From: 14-2 sp963628035
Lineage (GTDB): Bacteria; Bacillota; Clostridia; Lachnospirales; Lachnospiraceae
Length of the DNA: 11,572 nt
Direction: 5' to 3'
NCBI GenBank assembly: GCA_963628035.1
Contig: CAVGED010000078.1
Location: 1-11,572 of the forward strand
Shown here: piece by piece, positions 1 to 6,169 of the stretch
Layout of the letters: each line of letters begins with the position of its first letter
Position numbering within the stretch: the first letter of the stretch is position 1
Position numbers and translations under genes: made by a program
The notes under the pieces: generated by a model
The model's database searches: none
What the model was told of the DNA's origin: nothing
What the model saw: only the letters and a program-made list of their open reading frames with translations

Positions 1-114
1 TATTAAGCTTGCATAAGTTAGGACTGCTCAAGAAATAGTTCATGAAACAACCCTGCGCAACAGCCCCCGCGGCTTGCGTTTCTTCGTATATTCGTATATA
101 ATGTATTCTATTGA

Positions 115-241
115 ATACGATCCGCTAAAACCGGCGACACAAACAATCTTGCGCTATGGTTCGCACTGCTTTTTATCAGCGGCGGCGGTTTTCGCCGCAT
201 ATGGCGTGAGATTGATTCTCCGCCAAAAGAGCGTTCAGTAA
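115..241 (+). pseudogene. Decayed C-terminus of a sortase-anchored surface protein
   Basis: Reading codons from position 121 gives SAKTGDTNNLALWFALLFIS. This is the TGD-plus-hydrophobic-helix pattern of the C-terminal cell-wall sorting signal common in Lachnospiraceae surface proteins, where S/P-x-x-TGD replaces strict LPxTG. At the GGCGGCGG run near 181-188 the natural continuation (AVFAAYGVRLILRQKSVQ, then TAA at 239-241) moves to the next frame, so a one-base indel in a short GC repeat has broken the tail. Upstream, a TGA at about 112-114 closes the sorting-signal frame, so no intact precursor joins it. The stop lies inside a terminator hairpin, as expected for the natural 3' end of a gene. 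The whole gene may once have lain to the left. The motif recognition is fairly firm; the claim of decay rests on the frame switch and the upstream stop, and a sequencing error could explain the former. Confidence 0.6.
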
Positions 242-271
242 TCCTTACAAGAACTTGCTGAACGCTCTTTT
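225..271. terminator. Strong, probably bidirectional intrinsic terminator
   Basis: AAAAGAGCGTTCAG (225-238) pairs perfectly with CTGAACGCTCTTTT (258-271), a 14-bp stem with a 19-nt loop. The plus strand continues into a T run (TTTTT ending at 272) and the minus strand has TTTT at its far edge. It sits seven bases past the minus-strand stop of the PAP2-like gene and covers the stop of the plus-strand surface-protein remnant, so it can end transcription from both sides. Confidence 0.85.
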
Positions 272-277
272 TCTGTC

Positions 278-877
278 CTACAGCCAGAAAACAAGTGTAG
301 TTATTAATAACGACAACGCAAACGAAAGCAAACAGACCACTATTCCACCTACTAATTCTTTCGCTGTATGGCGCTTAAGATATATAGAAGACCAGATAAT
401 TAATGCTGCAATCACGAAACAAGGTATCATAACTTTCCAGCTAAAAAAATAAATCAACAGAACCAAGGATCCTGTAAAACTGCAAGCATGTCCACTTGCT
501 CGATAATGAAATCCTTTATTGCATATGGTTAAAAGTACAACAGGGAAAAAATATGTTGAACAAATTAATAGCAATGCATTTTCTACATCTGCTATGAGGG
601 TCCATAGAAATGCCCCACTATAACCAATAAGACTTGTAATAAACGCCAGTTTTCTCTGTCCTTCTCTACCCTTCTCCTTAAATCCCGGCAGAATCATTTG
701 CAATCCATACGCTGAAACAGGGACAAAACCAAGTAATACAATCGTAATCACTATTTCGAAAGTATTTCTGAAAATCCCATCTTTGTTAATAGCTAAAATG
801 AGAATAAGTGCAGAAACCATAACCGGCGGAACAGATAATATTCTTATTGCCTTCGCAATATGCTCTTTGCTTAACAT
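278..877 (-). CDS. Small PAP2-like multi-pass membrane protein
   Basis: A 199-residue hydrophobic protein with about five or six predicted membrane helices (about 15-31, 40-60, 78-97, 102-118, 135-162 and 178-198). It has the layout of the divergent PAP2 (type 2 phosphatidic acid phosphatase) family: a basic stretch KEKGREGQRK (67-76) before a helix, Lys121, then ASGH (127-130, like the family PSGH motif), then RH at 169-170 followed by Glu174 and Gly177, which matches the third motif (H-x3-D-x2-G) with Glu for Asp. PAP2 enzymes remove phosphate from lipid or isoprenoid phosphates at the membrane, but here no substrate can be named and activity is unproven because motif 1 (K-x6-RP) is not clean. 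The ATG at 877 is chosen because GGAGAGG lies six bases before it; an in-frame ATG at 895 lacks such a site. It follows the radical SAM gene by 30 bases, is probably co-transcribed with it, and ends at the terminator at 225-271. Confidence 0.7.
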   Translation of the reverse strand: MLSKEHIAKAIRILSVPPVMVSALILILAINKDGIFRNTFEIVITIVLLGFVPVSAYGLQMILPGFKEKGREGQRKLAFITSLIGYSGAFLWTLIADVENALLLICSTYFFPVVLLTICNKGFHYRASGHACSFTGSLVLLIYFFSWKVMIPCFVIAALIIWSSIYLKRHTAKELVGGIVVCLLSFALSLLITTLVFWL

Positions 878-907
878 ATTTGTCCTCTCCAACATAGTTG
901 TTTACTA

Positions 908-2308
908 TTACACATCCTTTTTATAATTTTCATATGATTTCGGAGTTACCTTTACCTCTGACCACAGTTTGTCGGCACATGGCTTCCAGTCTCTTGCATA
1001 CGCTTCACACTTTGTACATAAATGTTCCACAGTTTCCGGAGATTGCAAATCAGTTGATTTGGCTCCTGTTTCTTTTACAAGTCTTTGGAGAATCTCCGGA
1101 TTCTCAAGCATCGGGCATGGTCTCAAATGGTTTTCATTAAATGGCTGATTGTTGCGATAAGCCATAAACAATGGTTGTTTTAAGATTTCAAGTAAACTGT
1201 GTGTTCGGATATTTGCCCCTGAATAATGGATAAATACACATGGTTCTGCATCACCATTTGCATTAATATGGAAATAATTTCTTCCTCCGGCAATACATCC
1301 GCCAACGAATTCCCCATCATTTTGGAAATCCATCGTAAACAATCCTTCACCATTTTCTAACTTACGAATCTCTCTAATTCGCTCCTTGATATACATTCTC
1401 TGTTCAGGCGTAGGAAGAAGCTCTACGGATGCGTCATTTCCGACAGGCATATAATGGAAATACATTGCATATCTGCAGCCCTTATCTACCATAAGTTTCA
1501 CAAAATCTTTGCTTGTTACCGACTCACAGTTCTTTGAAGTATAGCAGATGGATGTACCAAAGATCAGTCCATTTTCCTTAAGCAGATCCATGGCATGCAT
1601 GACCTTTCCATATACACCAGCTCCTCTACGTAAATCATTTACCTCAGGTGAACCCTCAAGGCTGATAGCAAGCATCAGATTTCCGACCCTCTTCATTTCC
1701 TTGCAAAAGGCTTCATCTACTAACGTACCATTTGTAAATGCAAGAAATTGACATTCATGATGCTCCTCACATAACTTAATGATGTCATTCTTTCTCATTA
1801 ATGGTTCACCGCCTGTAAACATATAGAAATAAACGCCTAATTCTTTTCCCTGTTTTACAACACTTGATAATTCATCATAGGAAAGATTCAGCTTATTGCC
1901 ATATTCTGCAGCCCAGCAACCGGTGCAATGAAGATTACATGCACTGGTAGGATCCATTAATATCAGCCATGGAATGTTGCAATCATGTATGGTTCTCATC
2001 TTACGAATTGTTTTTGTTCCATGAAGCATTGCTTCAAAGCCAAAATTTAGGATTGTTGTTTTTACCACATTGGGATCTAACTCATCTAATAAATGATTCA
2101 AATAATGATTTAAGGCGCAGTCCTCATTGCAAATCAATTCTCTTATTTTGTCATAATCTACATCAAGCTTCTCGCCTGACATATATTTCTCCATAAAATC
2201 AATGAGTTTTACAATTTCTTTTTCTCTGTCCTTGCCAATATTCTTAACCAGTACATCAATTATTTTTGAAGCAGTTGCTCTTGCTACTGTATGTGTAAAA
2301 TTATTCAT
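908..2308 (-). CDS. Radical SAM protein with SPASM-like C-terminal cysteines
   Basis: A 466-residue iron-sulfur enzyme. An N-terminal helical part of about 110 residues is followed by the radical SAM core. Cys124, Cys128 and Cys131 form the CxxxCxxC motif (CNLHCTGC) that binds the [4Fe-4S] cluster cleaving S-adenosylmethionine, and GGEP (166-169) is the SAM-contacting motif. The C-terminal part has Cys338, Cys357, Cys398, Cys431, Cys434 and Cys444, a spacing like SPASM/twitch regions that hold auxiliary clusters, so at least one extra cluster is likely. Such proteins modify peptides, cofactors or small molecules; the substrate here is unknown, and no precursor-peptide gene is visible alongside. 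The ATG at 2308 has CGGAGG eight bases upstream; longer in-frame extensions lack a site and would cross the upstream hairpin. It sits between a TetR regulator and a PAP2-like gene in an AT-rich block, which suggests a TetR-controlled two-gene unit possibly acting on a membrane lipid or isoprenoid. That last point is inference. Confidence 0.88.
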   Translation of the reverse strand: MNNFTHTVARATASKIIDVLVKNIGKDREKEIVKLIDFMEKYMSGEKLDVDYDKIRELICNEDCALNHYLNHLLDELDPNVVKTTILNFGFEAMLHGTKTIRKMRTIHDCNIPWLILMDPTSACNLHCTGCWAAEYGNKLNLSYDELSSVVKQGKELGVYFYMFTGGEPLMRKNDIIKLCEEHHECQFLAFTNGTLVDEAFCKEMKRVGNLMLAISLEGSPEVNDLRRGAGVYGKVMHAMDLLKENGLIFGTSICYTSKNCESVTSKDFVKLMVDKGCRYAMYFHYMPVGNDASVELLPTPEQRMYIKERIREIRKLENGEGLFTMDFQNDGEFVGGCIAGGRNYFHINANGDAEPCVFIHYSGANIRTHSLLEILKQPLFMAYRNNQPFNENHLRPCPMLENPEILQRLVKETGAKSTDLQSPETVEHLCTKCEAYARDWKPCADKLWSEVKVTPKSYENYKKDV

Positions 2309-2380
2309 CCTAAATTCCTCCGTTTGTATTTTCCTTATGTGTATTGATAATAATCTAACTGTCATATCATTAAAATGGGC

Positions 2381-2416
2381 AAAAAAATAACAGTGTCCTA
2401 ATTTTTGGGCACTGTT
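2381..2416 (-). terminator. Hairpin with T tract between tetR-like gene and radical SAM gene
   Basis: In the minus direction AACAGTGCCC (2416-2407) pairs with GGACACTGTT (2398-2389), a 10-bp stem with one G-T wobble and an 8-nt loop, followed by A and seven Ts (2387-2381). It lies 20 bases after the TetR stop and about 70 bases before the radical SAM start. As RNA it fits an intrinsic terminator or attenuator that uncouples the regulator from the two genes behind it. As DNA, the near-palindromic AACAGTG/CACTGTT arms could also be the operator of the neighbouring TetR protein. No convincing -35/-10 pair was found in the rest of the 128-bp gap. Confidence 0.6.
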
Positions 2417-2436
2417 GTAAATGTGTCTGTTTTTTC

Positions 2437-2997
2437 TCAATTACTTCCTTCAAATTGTGCAATTAACGCCTTTATCGTCGCCTGATAAGAAATAGACATT
2501 TTATAAATTAATTGTTCTTGTTTTCCCTGCATTCCCTTTTGCATCCATCGAAGAATATTTCCGATCATTGAATTACTATAAAAATCAATAATAAACTTAA
2601 TATCTTCCGGTGAAAGATTTTTTCCTTCTACTTCTTTCAGCACATATCTCTCCACAAAATTCTCCGTAATACCATATAAATATTTCAAAATCAAATCCCT
2701 GTTTTTAGAGTTATAGAGATGATATACTGCTTTCTTATATTCAAGAACCAGATGATACTTTTTCAAAAAATCCTCATAAAAAGAATTATTTACCTGTTTT
2801 TCTTTTAAGGATTTCTCCCTTTCAGTCCTAAGCAATTCCTCAAGCACCTGATAAATATCACCGTAATAATAGTAGAAGGTATTTCTGTTGATTTCACACA
2901 TTTCACAGATATCCTTTACCGTGATTTTATCAATTGATTTTTCCTGCAATAGATTAAGCAGACTATACATAATTGCCTGTCGGGTAAATTTAGCCAT
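2437..2997 (-). CDS. TetR/AcrR-family transcriptional regulator
   Basis: A 186-residue protein with the TetR arrangement: helix 1 at about 5-20, then a helix-turn-helix at about 25-45 (ITVKDICEMCEINRNTFYYYY). The INRNTFYYYY recognition helix is typical of the family, especially of the DhaS-like branch found in Firmicutes. The rest (about 50-180) is an all-helical ligand and dimerisation domain ending in SISYQATIKALIAQF. It probably represses its target until a small ligand binds; the ligand is unknown. GAGG lies seven bases before the ATG. Its closest target is the radical SAM/PAP2 pair just downstream, where a hairpin with dyad arms lies in the gap. It shares the low G+C of that pair and contrasts sharply with the PHP gene 57 bases upstream, so it belongs to the same acquired block. 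No clear promoter of its own was found in those 57 bases. Confidence 0.9.
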   Translation of the reverse strand: MAKFTRQAIMYSLLNLLQEKSIDKITVKDICEMCEINRNTFYYYYGDIYQVLEELLRTEREKSLKEKQVNNSFYEDFLKKYHLVLEYKKAVYHLYNSKNRDLILKYLYGITENFVERYVLKEVEGKNLSPEDIKFIIDFYSNSMIGNILRWMQKGMQGKQEQLIYKMSISYQATIKALIAQFEGSN

Positions 2998-3054
2998 AAT
3001 GATACCTCACTCTATCAAACAGAATTGGCGAGCTTTTTCATACATATCTTCTAT

Positions 3055-3792
3055 CTACAACCTCACCATCGGGATCTCCAGTTCTTCCAGTCTGCGGCAG
3101 CAATCAGCTACGCGCTCCGGCAGATAATCCTCCAGGCGGTGTCCGTCGAAGCCCACGCTGAGCTGCACACCGCTTTTTCGCACGATATCCTGTAATGCTT
3201 CATCTTCCAGAAATTCCTTCACATAAGCATGTTCACGGTAATTGTGGATCGAATCATAATTCACATTTAATTCCCAGAAAATGCCCTGCTCGGCCATGCG
3301 TGAGAAAAACTCCGGCAAGTCATAGCCCATCTTCCGGGCATATGCCGGCAGATCGGTATGAGCGATCCCGCACCTTGGGCAATCTAAAGATTTCGCATAT
3401 GCGAACAAGTCTGAAACTATCGTATTTCCGTCTGAAATATGCTCAATCAGACAATAATCAAACCCGGCCAGCGAAACCTCAGAAGGCAACAGCAGATATG
3501 GGTAATTCTGCGTTGCCACTTCGATTCCCGCCAATACCCGGATCTGATCCTTGTATTTATCGGCAAGCAGCCTTATATAGTCGCAGTAAGATCTTAAAGC
3601 GCGCTGATAGTCGACGATCCGCGCCTGCTCGTCTCGAAAGAAAGTACCGTCCCGATGGAACGCCACTCCGTAATTGTGATCCGTAATTCCCAGTAGCTCT
3701 ATTCCGCCTTCAATCGCTGTACGGATGACTTCCTCCGGTTTATCTTTTCCACAAAAGGAATAGTAAGTATGCGAATGCAGATCCTGAATCAT
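3055..3792 (-). CDS. PHP-domain metal-dependent phosphoesterase
   Basis: A 245-residue PHP (polymerase and histidinol phosphatase) domain protein. The metal-ligand set is complete: LHSH (His6, His8), TDH (Asp38, His39), GIE (Glu91), His118, AHTD (His145) and GFDGH (Asp216, His218). These sites usually hold three divalent metals and hydrolyse a phosphate mono- or diester. The length is close to histidinol-phosphatase-type (HisK-like) proteins, but no other histidine gene is nearby, so the substrate is left open. GGGAGG lies five bases before the ATG, and that ATG overlaps the TGA of the NUDIX gene (ATGA), which indicates translational coupling. It has the higher G+C of the right-hand region, unlike the tetR-like gene that follows. 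Confidence 0.88.
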   Translation of the reverse strand: MIQDLHSHTYYSFCGKDKPEEVIRTAIEGGIELLGITDHNYGVAFHRDGTFFRDEQARIVDYQRALRSYCDYIRLLADKYKDQIRVLAGIEVATQNYPYLLLPSEVSLAGFDYCLIEHISDGNTIVSDLFAYAKSLDCPRCGIAHTDLPAYARKMGYDLPEFFSRMAEQGIFWELNVNYDSIHNYREHAYVKEFLEDEALQDIVRKSGVQLSVGFDGHRLEDYLPERVADCCRRLEELEIPMVRL

Positions 3793-4262
3793 ATATTCCT
3801 CCCGTCCAGCACCGCTTCACACAGAATGCCATTCTCATATACCACCTTAAGGGAAAAGAAGGGCGCCTCTTCAAAGAGCAGCCGGAAGAAGATCTTGTCC
3901 CCTTCCCACAGTTCCAGATCCATGAGGCGATCCTTGTCCACCCACTCCAGGCGGCCCTCATCGCAGTCCTTAAGCTCCCCTTCGAATCCGTCTGCCGTAT
4001 ACAGGCACATGAATTCAATGGGATAATCGTCACAGACAAAGGTCACGATCCCCCGGAAGCGCCAGGAGGTCAGGGTCAGCCCGGTCTCCTCCTTCACCTC
4101 CCGCAGCAGGCAGTCCTCCGGGCTCTCGCTCCCCTCGAAGTGGCCGCCAACGCCGATCCACTTATCCTTATTGACATCATTCTTCTTACTGATGCGGTGC
4201 AGCATCAGATATTTTCCATCCTTTTCAATATAGCACAGGGTTGTCATCGGTGAACGTTCCAT
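3789..4262 (-). CDS. NUDIX hydrolase, MutT/8-oxo-dGTP-diphosphatase-like
   Basis: A 157-residue protein with an exact Nudix box, G-x5-E-x7-R-E-V-x-E-E-x-G-L, at residues 40-62 (Gly40, Glu46, Arg54, Glu55, Glu58, Glu59, Gly61). It binds Mg2+ and splits nucleoside diphosphate linkages. The N-terminus (MTTLCYIEKDGKYLMLHR) and the KWIGVGGHFE stretch match the Firmicutes group annotated as 8-oxo-dGTP diphosphatase, but the same fold also acts on other nucleotides, so the substrate is provisional. Translation from the ATG at 4262 is supported by AGGAGG seven bases upstream; the later Met6 lacks such a site. It is the first gene of a two-gene unit with the PHP protein, which it overlaps by four bases, and a sigma-A type promoter lies just before it. 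Confidence 0.9.
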   Translation of the reverse strand: MERSPMTTLCYIEKDGKYLMLHRISKKNDVNKDKWIGVGGHFEGSESPEDCLLREVKEETGLTLTSWRFRGIVTFVCDDYPIEFMCLYTADGFEGELKDCDEGRLEWVDKDRLMDLELWEGDKIFFRLLFEEAPFFSLKVVYENGILCEAVLDGRNI

Positions 4263-4284
4263 TGCGATTCCTCCTATATGCTAT

Positions 4285-4313
4285 ATGATAGCACCACACC
4301 CCCTGCACCGCAA
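4285..4313 (-). promoter_or_regulatory. Sigma-A-type promoter of the NUDIX-PHP operon
   Basis: In the minus direction TTGCGG (4313-4308) and TATCAT (4290-4285) are separated by exactly 17 bases. The -10 matches the consensus at five of six positions and the -35 at three. It lies about 23 bases ahead of the start codon, which gives a short leader with the AGGAGG site. Confidence 0.6.
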
Positions 4314-4343
4314 GTAAAAATTCCCCTATTGCAATGGCACATG

Positions 4344-4390
4344 TAACAGTTCAGCCCACGCCCATTTCGTTGGCTATGGCTGAACTGTTA
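4344..4390. repeat. 13-bp perfect inverted repeat at the 3' end of the ATPase gene
   Basis: TAACAGTTCAGCC (4344-4356) and GGCTGAACTGTTA (4378-4390) pair perfectly over 13 bp around a 21-nt loop. The stop codon of the ABC ATPase (TGA, 4353-4351) lies inside one arm, and the last dozen or so residues of that protein are encoded by the hairpin. No T tract follows on the minus strand, so it is not a classical intrinsic terminator. It may still stop transcription, protect the mRNA 3' end, or be a copy of a dispersed intergenic repeat. Confidence 0.75.
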
Positions 4391-6096
4391 CTCCCAAGCT
4401 TCAGCGCCCCCGCTGCCACGAACCTTCCGCTCTTCCGGTCGTAGAGCAGGATATCCCTTCCCTTGAAGTCGATATGTGCCTTCTCTCCGATCTGGTAGGT
4501 GCTCTTGCCAAACACAACTCCGGTCAGCAGATACTTGCCGATCCGAAGCTTCACCGTGGATTCCATACCGGTGGGCATGGAACCGTAGATGTCGGCCTTC
4601 AAGCCGCTGCTGTCAACACTATTGTTCCCATCAGCATCACTTCCGCCAACGCCCCGATTCCGGACGGATTTTTCAAGCACCAGGCATTCCGGGCGAATTC
4701 CCAGAACGAAGTCGCCGTCCGTGATCGTCGGCTCTTCCTGGATCCCGTAATCCTCCTCGTCCACACGGGCGATGTGATACCGGAAGGTCTCGTCTTTATT
4801 GCCCTTTTCCACCGCCTTCTTGTCGCTCAGCAGCGCATGGCGATGCGCTTCCTGTTCCAGTTCCAGATGGTTACGCTCCTCGATCCACCCTGCCAGGTTT
4901 AACGATGTTTCCGGGTAAAATACCGCTGTCACATCATCCAGCATGGACAGACGGATGGAACCATCCGCCTCCTGCGTCCCCCTTGCTTCCACGAAATTGG
5001 TGGATGGATTTCCCACAAAATCCGCCACAAACAGATTGCCCGGACGGTTGTAAACCGTAAGCGGTGCTTCGTACTGCTGCAGCACTCCGTTGTTGACAAG
5101 GCAGATCTTGGTAGCCAGGGTCATGGCTTCCATCTGGTCATGCGTCACATAGACGAAGGTACTTCCCGTCTCCACGTGAAGACGCTGCAGTTCGTAGCGC
5201 ATCTCCAGACGCAGCTTGGCATCCAGGTTGGAGAGCGGTTCATCCATGAACAGCACCTCCGGCTCCGGTGCCAGAGTTCTGGCAATGGCAACACGCTGTT
5301 GCTGTCCACCGGACAGCTCTGCTGGATAGCGATCCATGAACATGCCGATCTTCACGATACGCGCCACCCGCCGGACAGCCTGATCGACCTCCTCCTTCGC
5401 CAGTTTTCGGACAGATGTTTCCACCTTTCCATCCTTCATCACCGCGAAGTCCTGGTTCAATTCCTTCCCCTTCTCCCGGTAAGAGCTTCGAATCGCCTCA
5501 AGCCTCGTCTGCAGCTCCAGGCTTAGACGCTCTGCCTCCCTCTTGGCATCTGCCGCTTCATGGAGACGATATTCCAGGAGTCGCTTGGCCGTATCCATGG
5601 AGAGCGTGTAGCTGTCGATAAATTTCAGCTTTGCTCTGGTGGTGTCCAGCTTTCCCTTCTTATCCACGCACTCCCTGGTCATCTCCACGATCTTCCTGTG
5701 GTGCTTCAGGGCACGGATCAGCTCCGCCGCCGTTTTTGCCTCAAAATCGTAGTTCGGCAGCTCCTCCTTGATATTGTTCAGTCCGAAAGCAATATTCTGG
5801 TATACGGTCATGTTGGGCCACAGCGCATAGTTCTGGAACAGGAACCCCACCTTCCGCTTGTTGGCCGGGACGTTGATCCCCGCCTCACTGTCGAAGACCA
5901 CCCGGTCGCCGATGGTGATCTGCCCGCTGGTGGGTGTCTCCAGTCCCGCGATCATTCGAAGGATCGTGGTCTTTCCGCAGCCCGAAGGCCCCAGCAGAGT
6001 GACGAAGGAATTATCGGCAATATCAAGGCTCAGATTGTCCACCGCATAAAACTTCCCCCAACGCTTTGTTACATTTCTTAATTTGATCTCAGGCAT
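4351..6096 (-). CDS. ABC importer ATP-binding protein with large insertions
   Basis: A 581-residue ATPase energising import by the adjacent permease. Walker A GPSGCGKT is at 36-43, Q-loop Gln88, signature LSGGQQQR 261-268, Walker B VLFMDEP 281-287, D-loop SNLD 289-292 and switch His319; the sequence around them is of the MalK/FbpC/PotA (CUT/iron/polyamine) type. Two features are unusual. Between the Q-loop and the signature there are about 170 residues against about 50 in MalK, so roughly 120 extra, charged, helix-rich residues (about 112-235) sit in the helical subdomain. The C-terminal TOBE-type part is also long (about 365-570), with an acidic insert near 400-460 and a Gly/Asp/Ser linker at 482-498. 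The ATG at 6096 is chosen with AGGTG six bases upstream; a GTG at 6105 is an alternative. It follows the permease by 73 bases and ends in an inverted repeat. Confidence 0.92.
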   Translation of the reverse strand: MPEIKLRNVTKRWGKFYAVDNLSLDIADNSFVTLLGPSGCGKTTILRMIAGLETPTSGQITIGDRVVFDSEAGINVPANKRKVGFLFQNYALWPNMTVYQNIAFGLNNIKEELPNYDFEAKTAAELIRALKHHRKIVEMTRECVDKKGKLDTTRAKLKFIDSYTLSMDTAKRLLEYRLHEAADAKREAERLSLELQTRLEAIRSSYREKGKELNQDFAVMKDGKVETSVRKLAKEEVDQAVRRVARIVKIGMFMDRYPAELSGGQQQRVAIARTLAPEPEVLFMDEPLSNLDAKLRLEMRYELQRLHVETGSTFVYVTHDQMEAMTLATKICLVNNGVLQQYEAPLTVYNRPGNLFVADFVGNPSTNFVEARGTQEADGSIRLSMLDDVTAVFYPETSLNLAGWIEERNHLELEQEAHRHALLSDKKAVEKGNKDETFRYHIARVDEEDYGIQEEPTITDGDFVLGIRPECLVLEKSVRNRGVGGSDADGNNSVDSSGLKADIYGSMPTGMESTVKLRIGKYLLTGVVFGKSTYQIGEKAHIDFKGRDILLYDRKSGRFVAAGALKLGSNSSAIANEMGVG

Positions 6097-6169
6097 AAAA
6101 CACACCTATCCTTTCTCTTAATCCCTCGTGTCAATCTACCTTGCCCCGAAGGGTGTTTCCTCGTTCTTG

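Noticed and set aside
90..118. AT-rich TTCGTATAT repeats and GTATTC/GAATAC dyad, considered as a transposon end or attachment site
   Set aside because: The arms are only six bases, no matching partner or target duplication is visible, and no transposase is nearby.
17..241. A plus-strand frame open from about 17 to 241
   Set aside because: It has no start site and reads the sorting signal in the wrong frame up to about 181; only its last part matches the expected tail, so it was treated as half of a frameshifted remnant.
2309..2436. A precursor peptide for the radical SAM enzyme in the upstream gap
   Set aside because: The only ATG frames are a two-codon frame and a frame that simply runs into the radical SAM gene; none has a ribosome site or a leader-core layout.
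3195..3686. Plus-strand open frame opposite the PHP gene (163 codons)
   Set aside because: Antisense to a gene with a full metal-ligand set; low-complexity product and no start signal.
6097..6169. Terminator or promoter between permease and ATPase genes
   Set aside because: Only a tiny CCC-TTCG-GGG hairpin without a T tract is present and no promoter pair stands out, so read-through within one operon is the simpler view.
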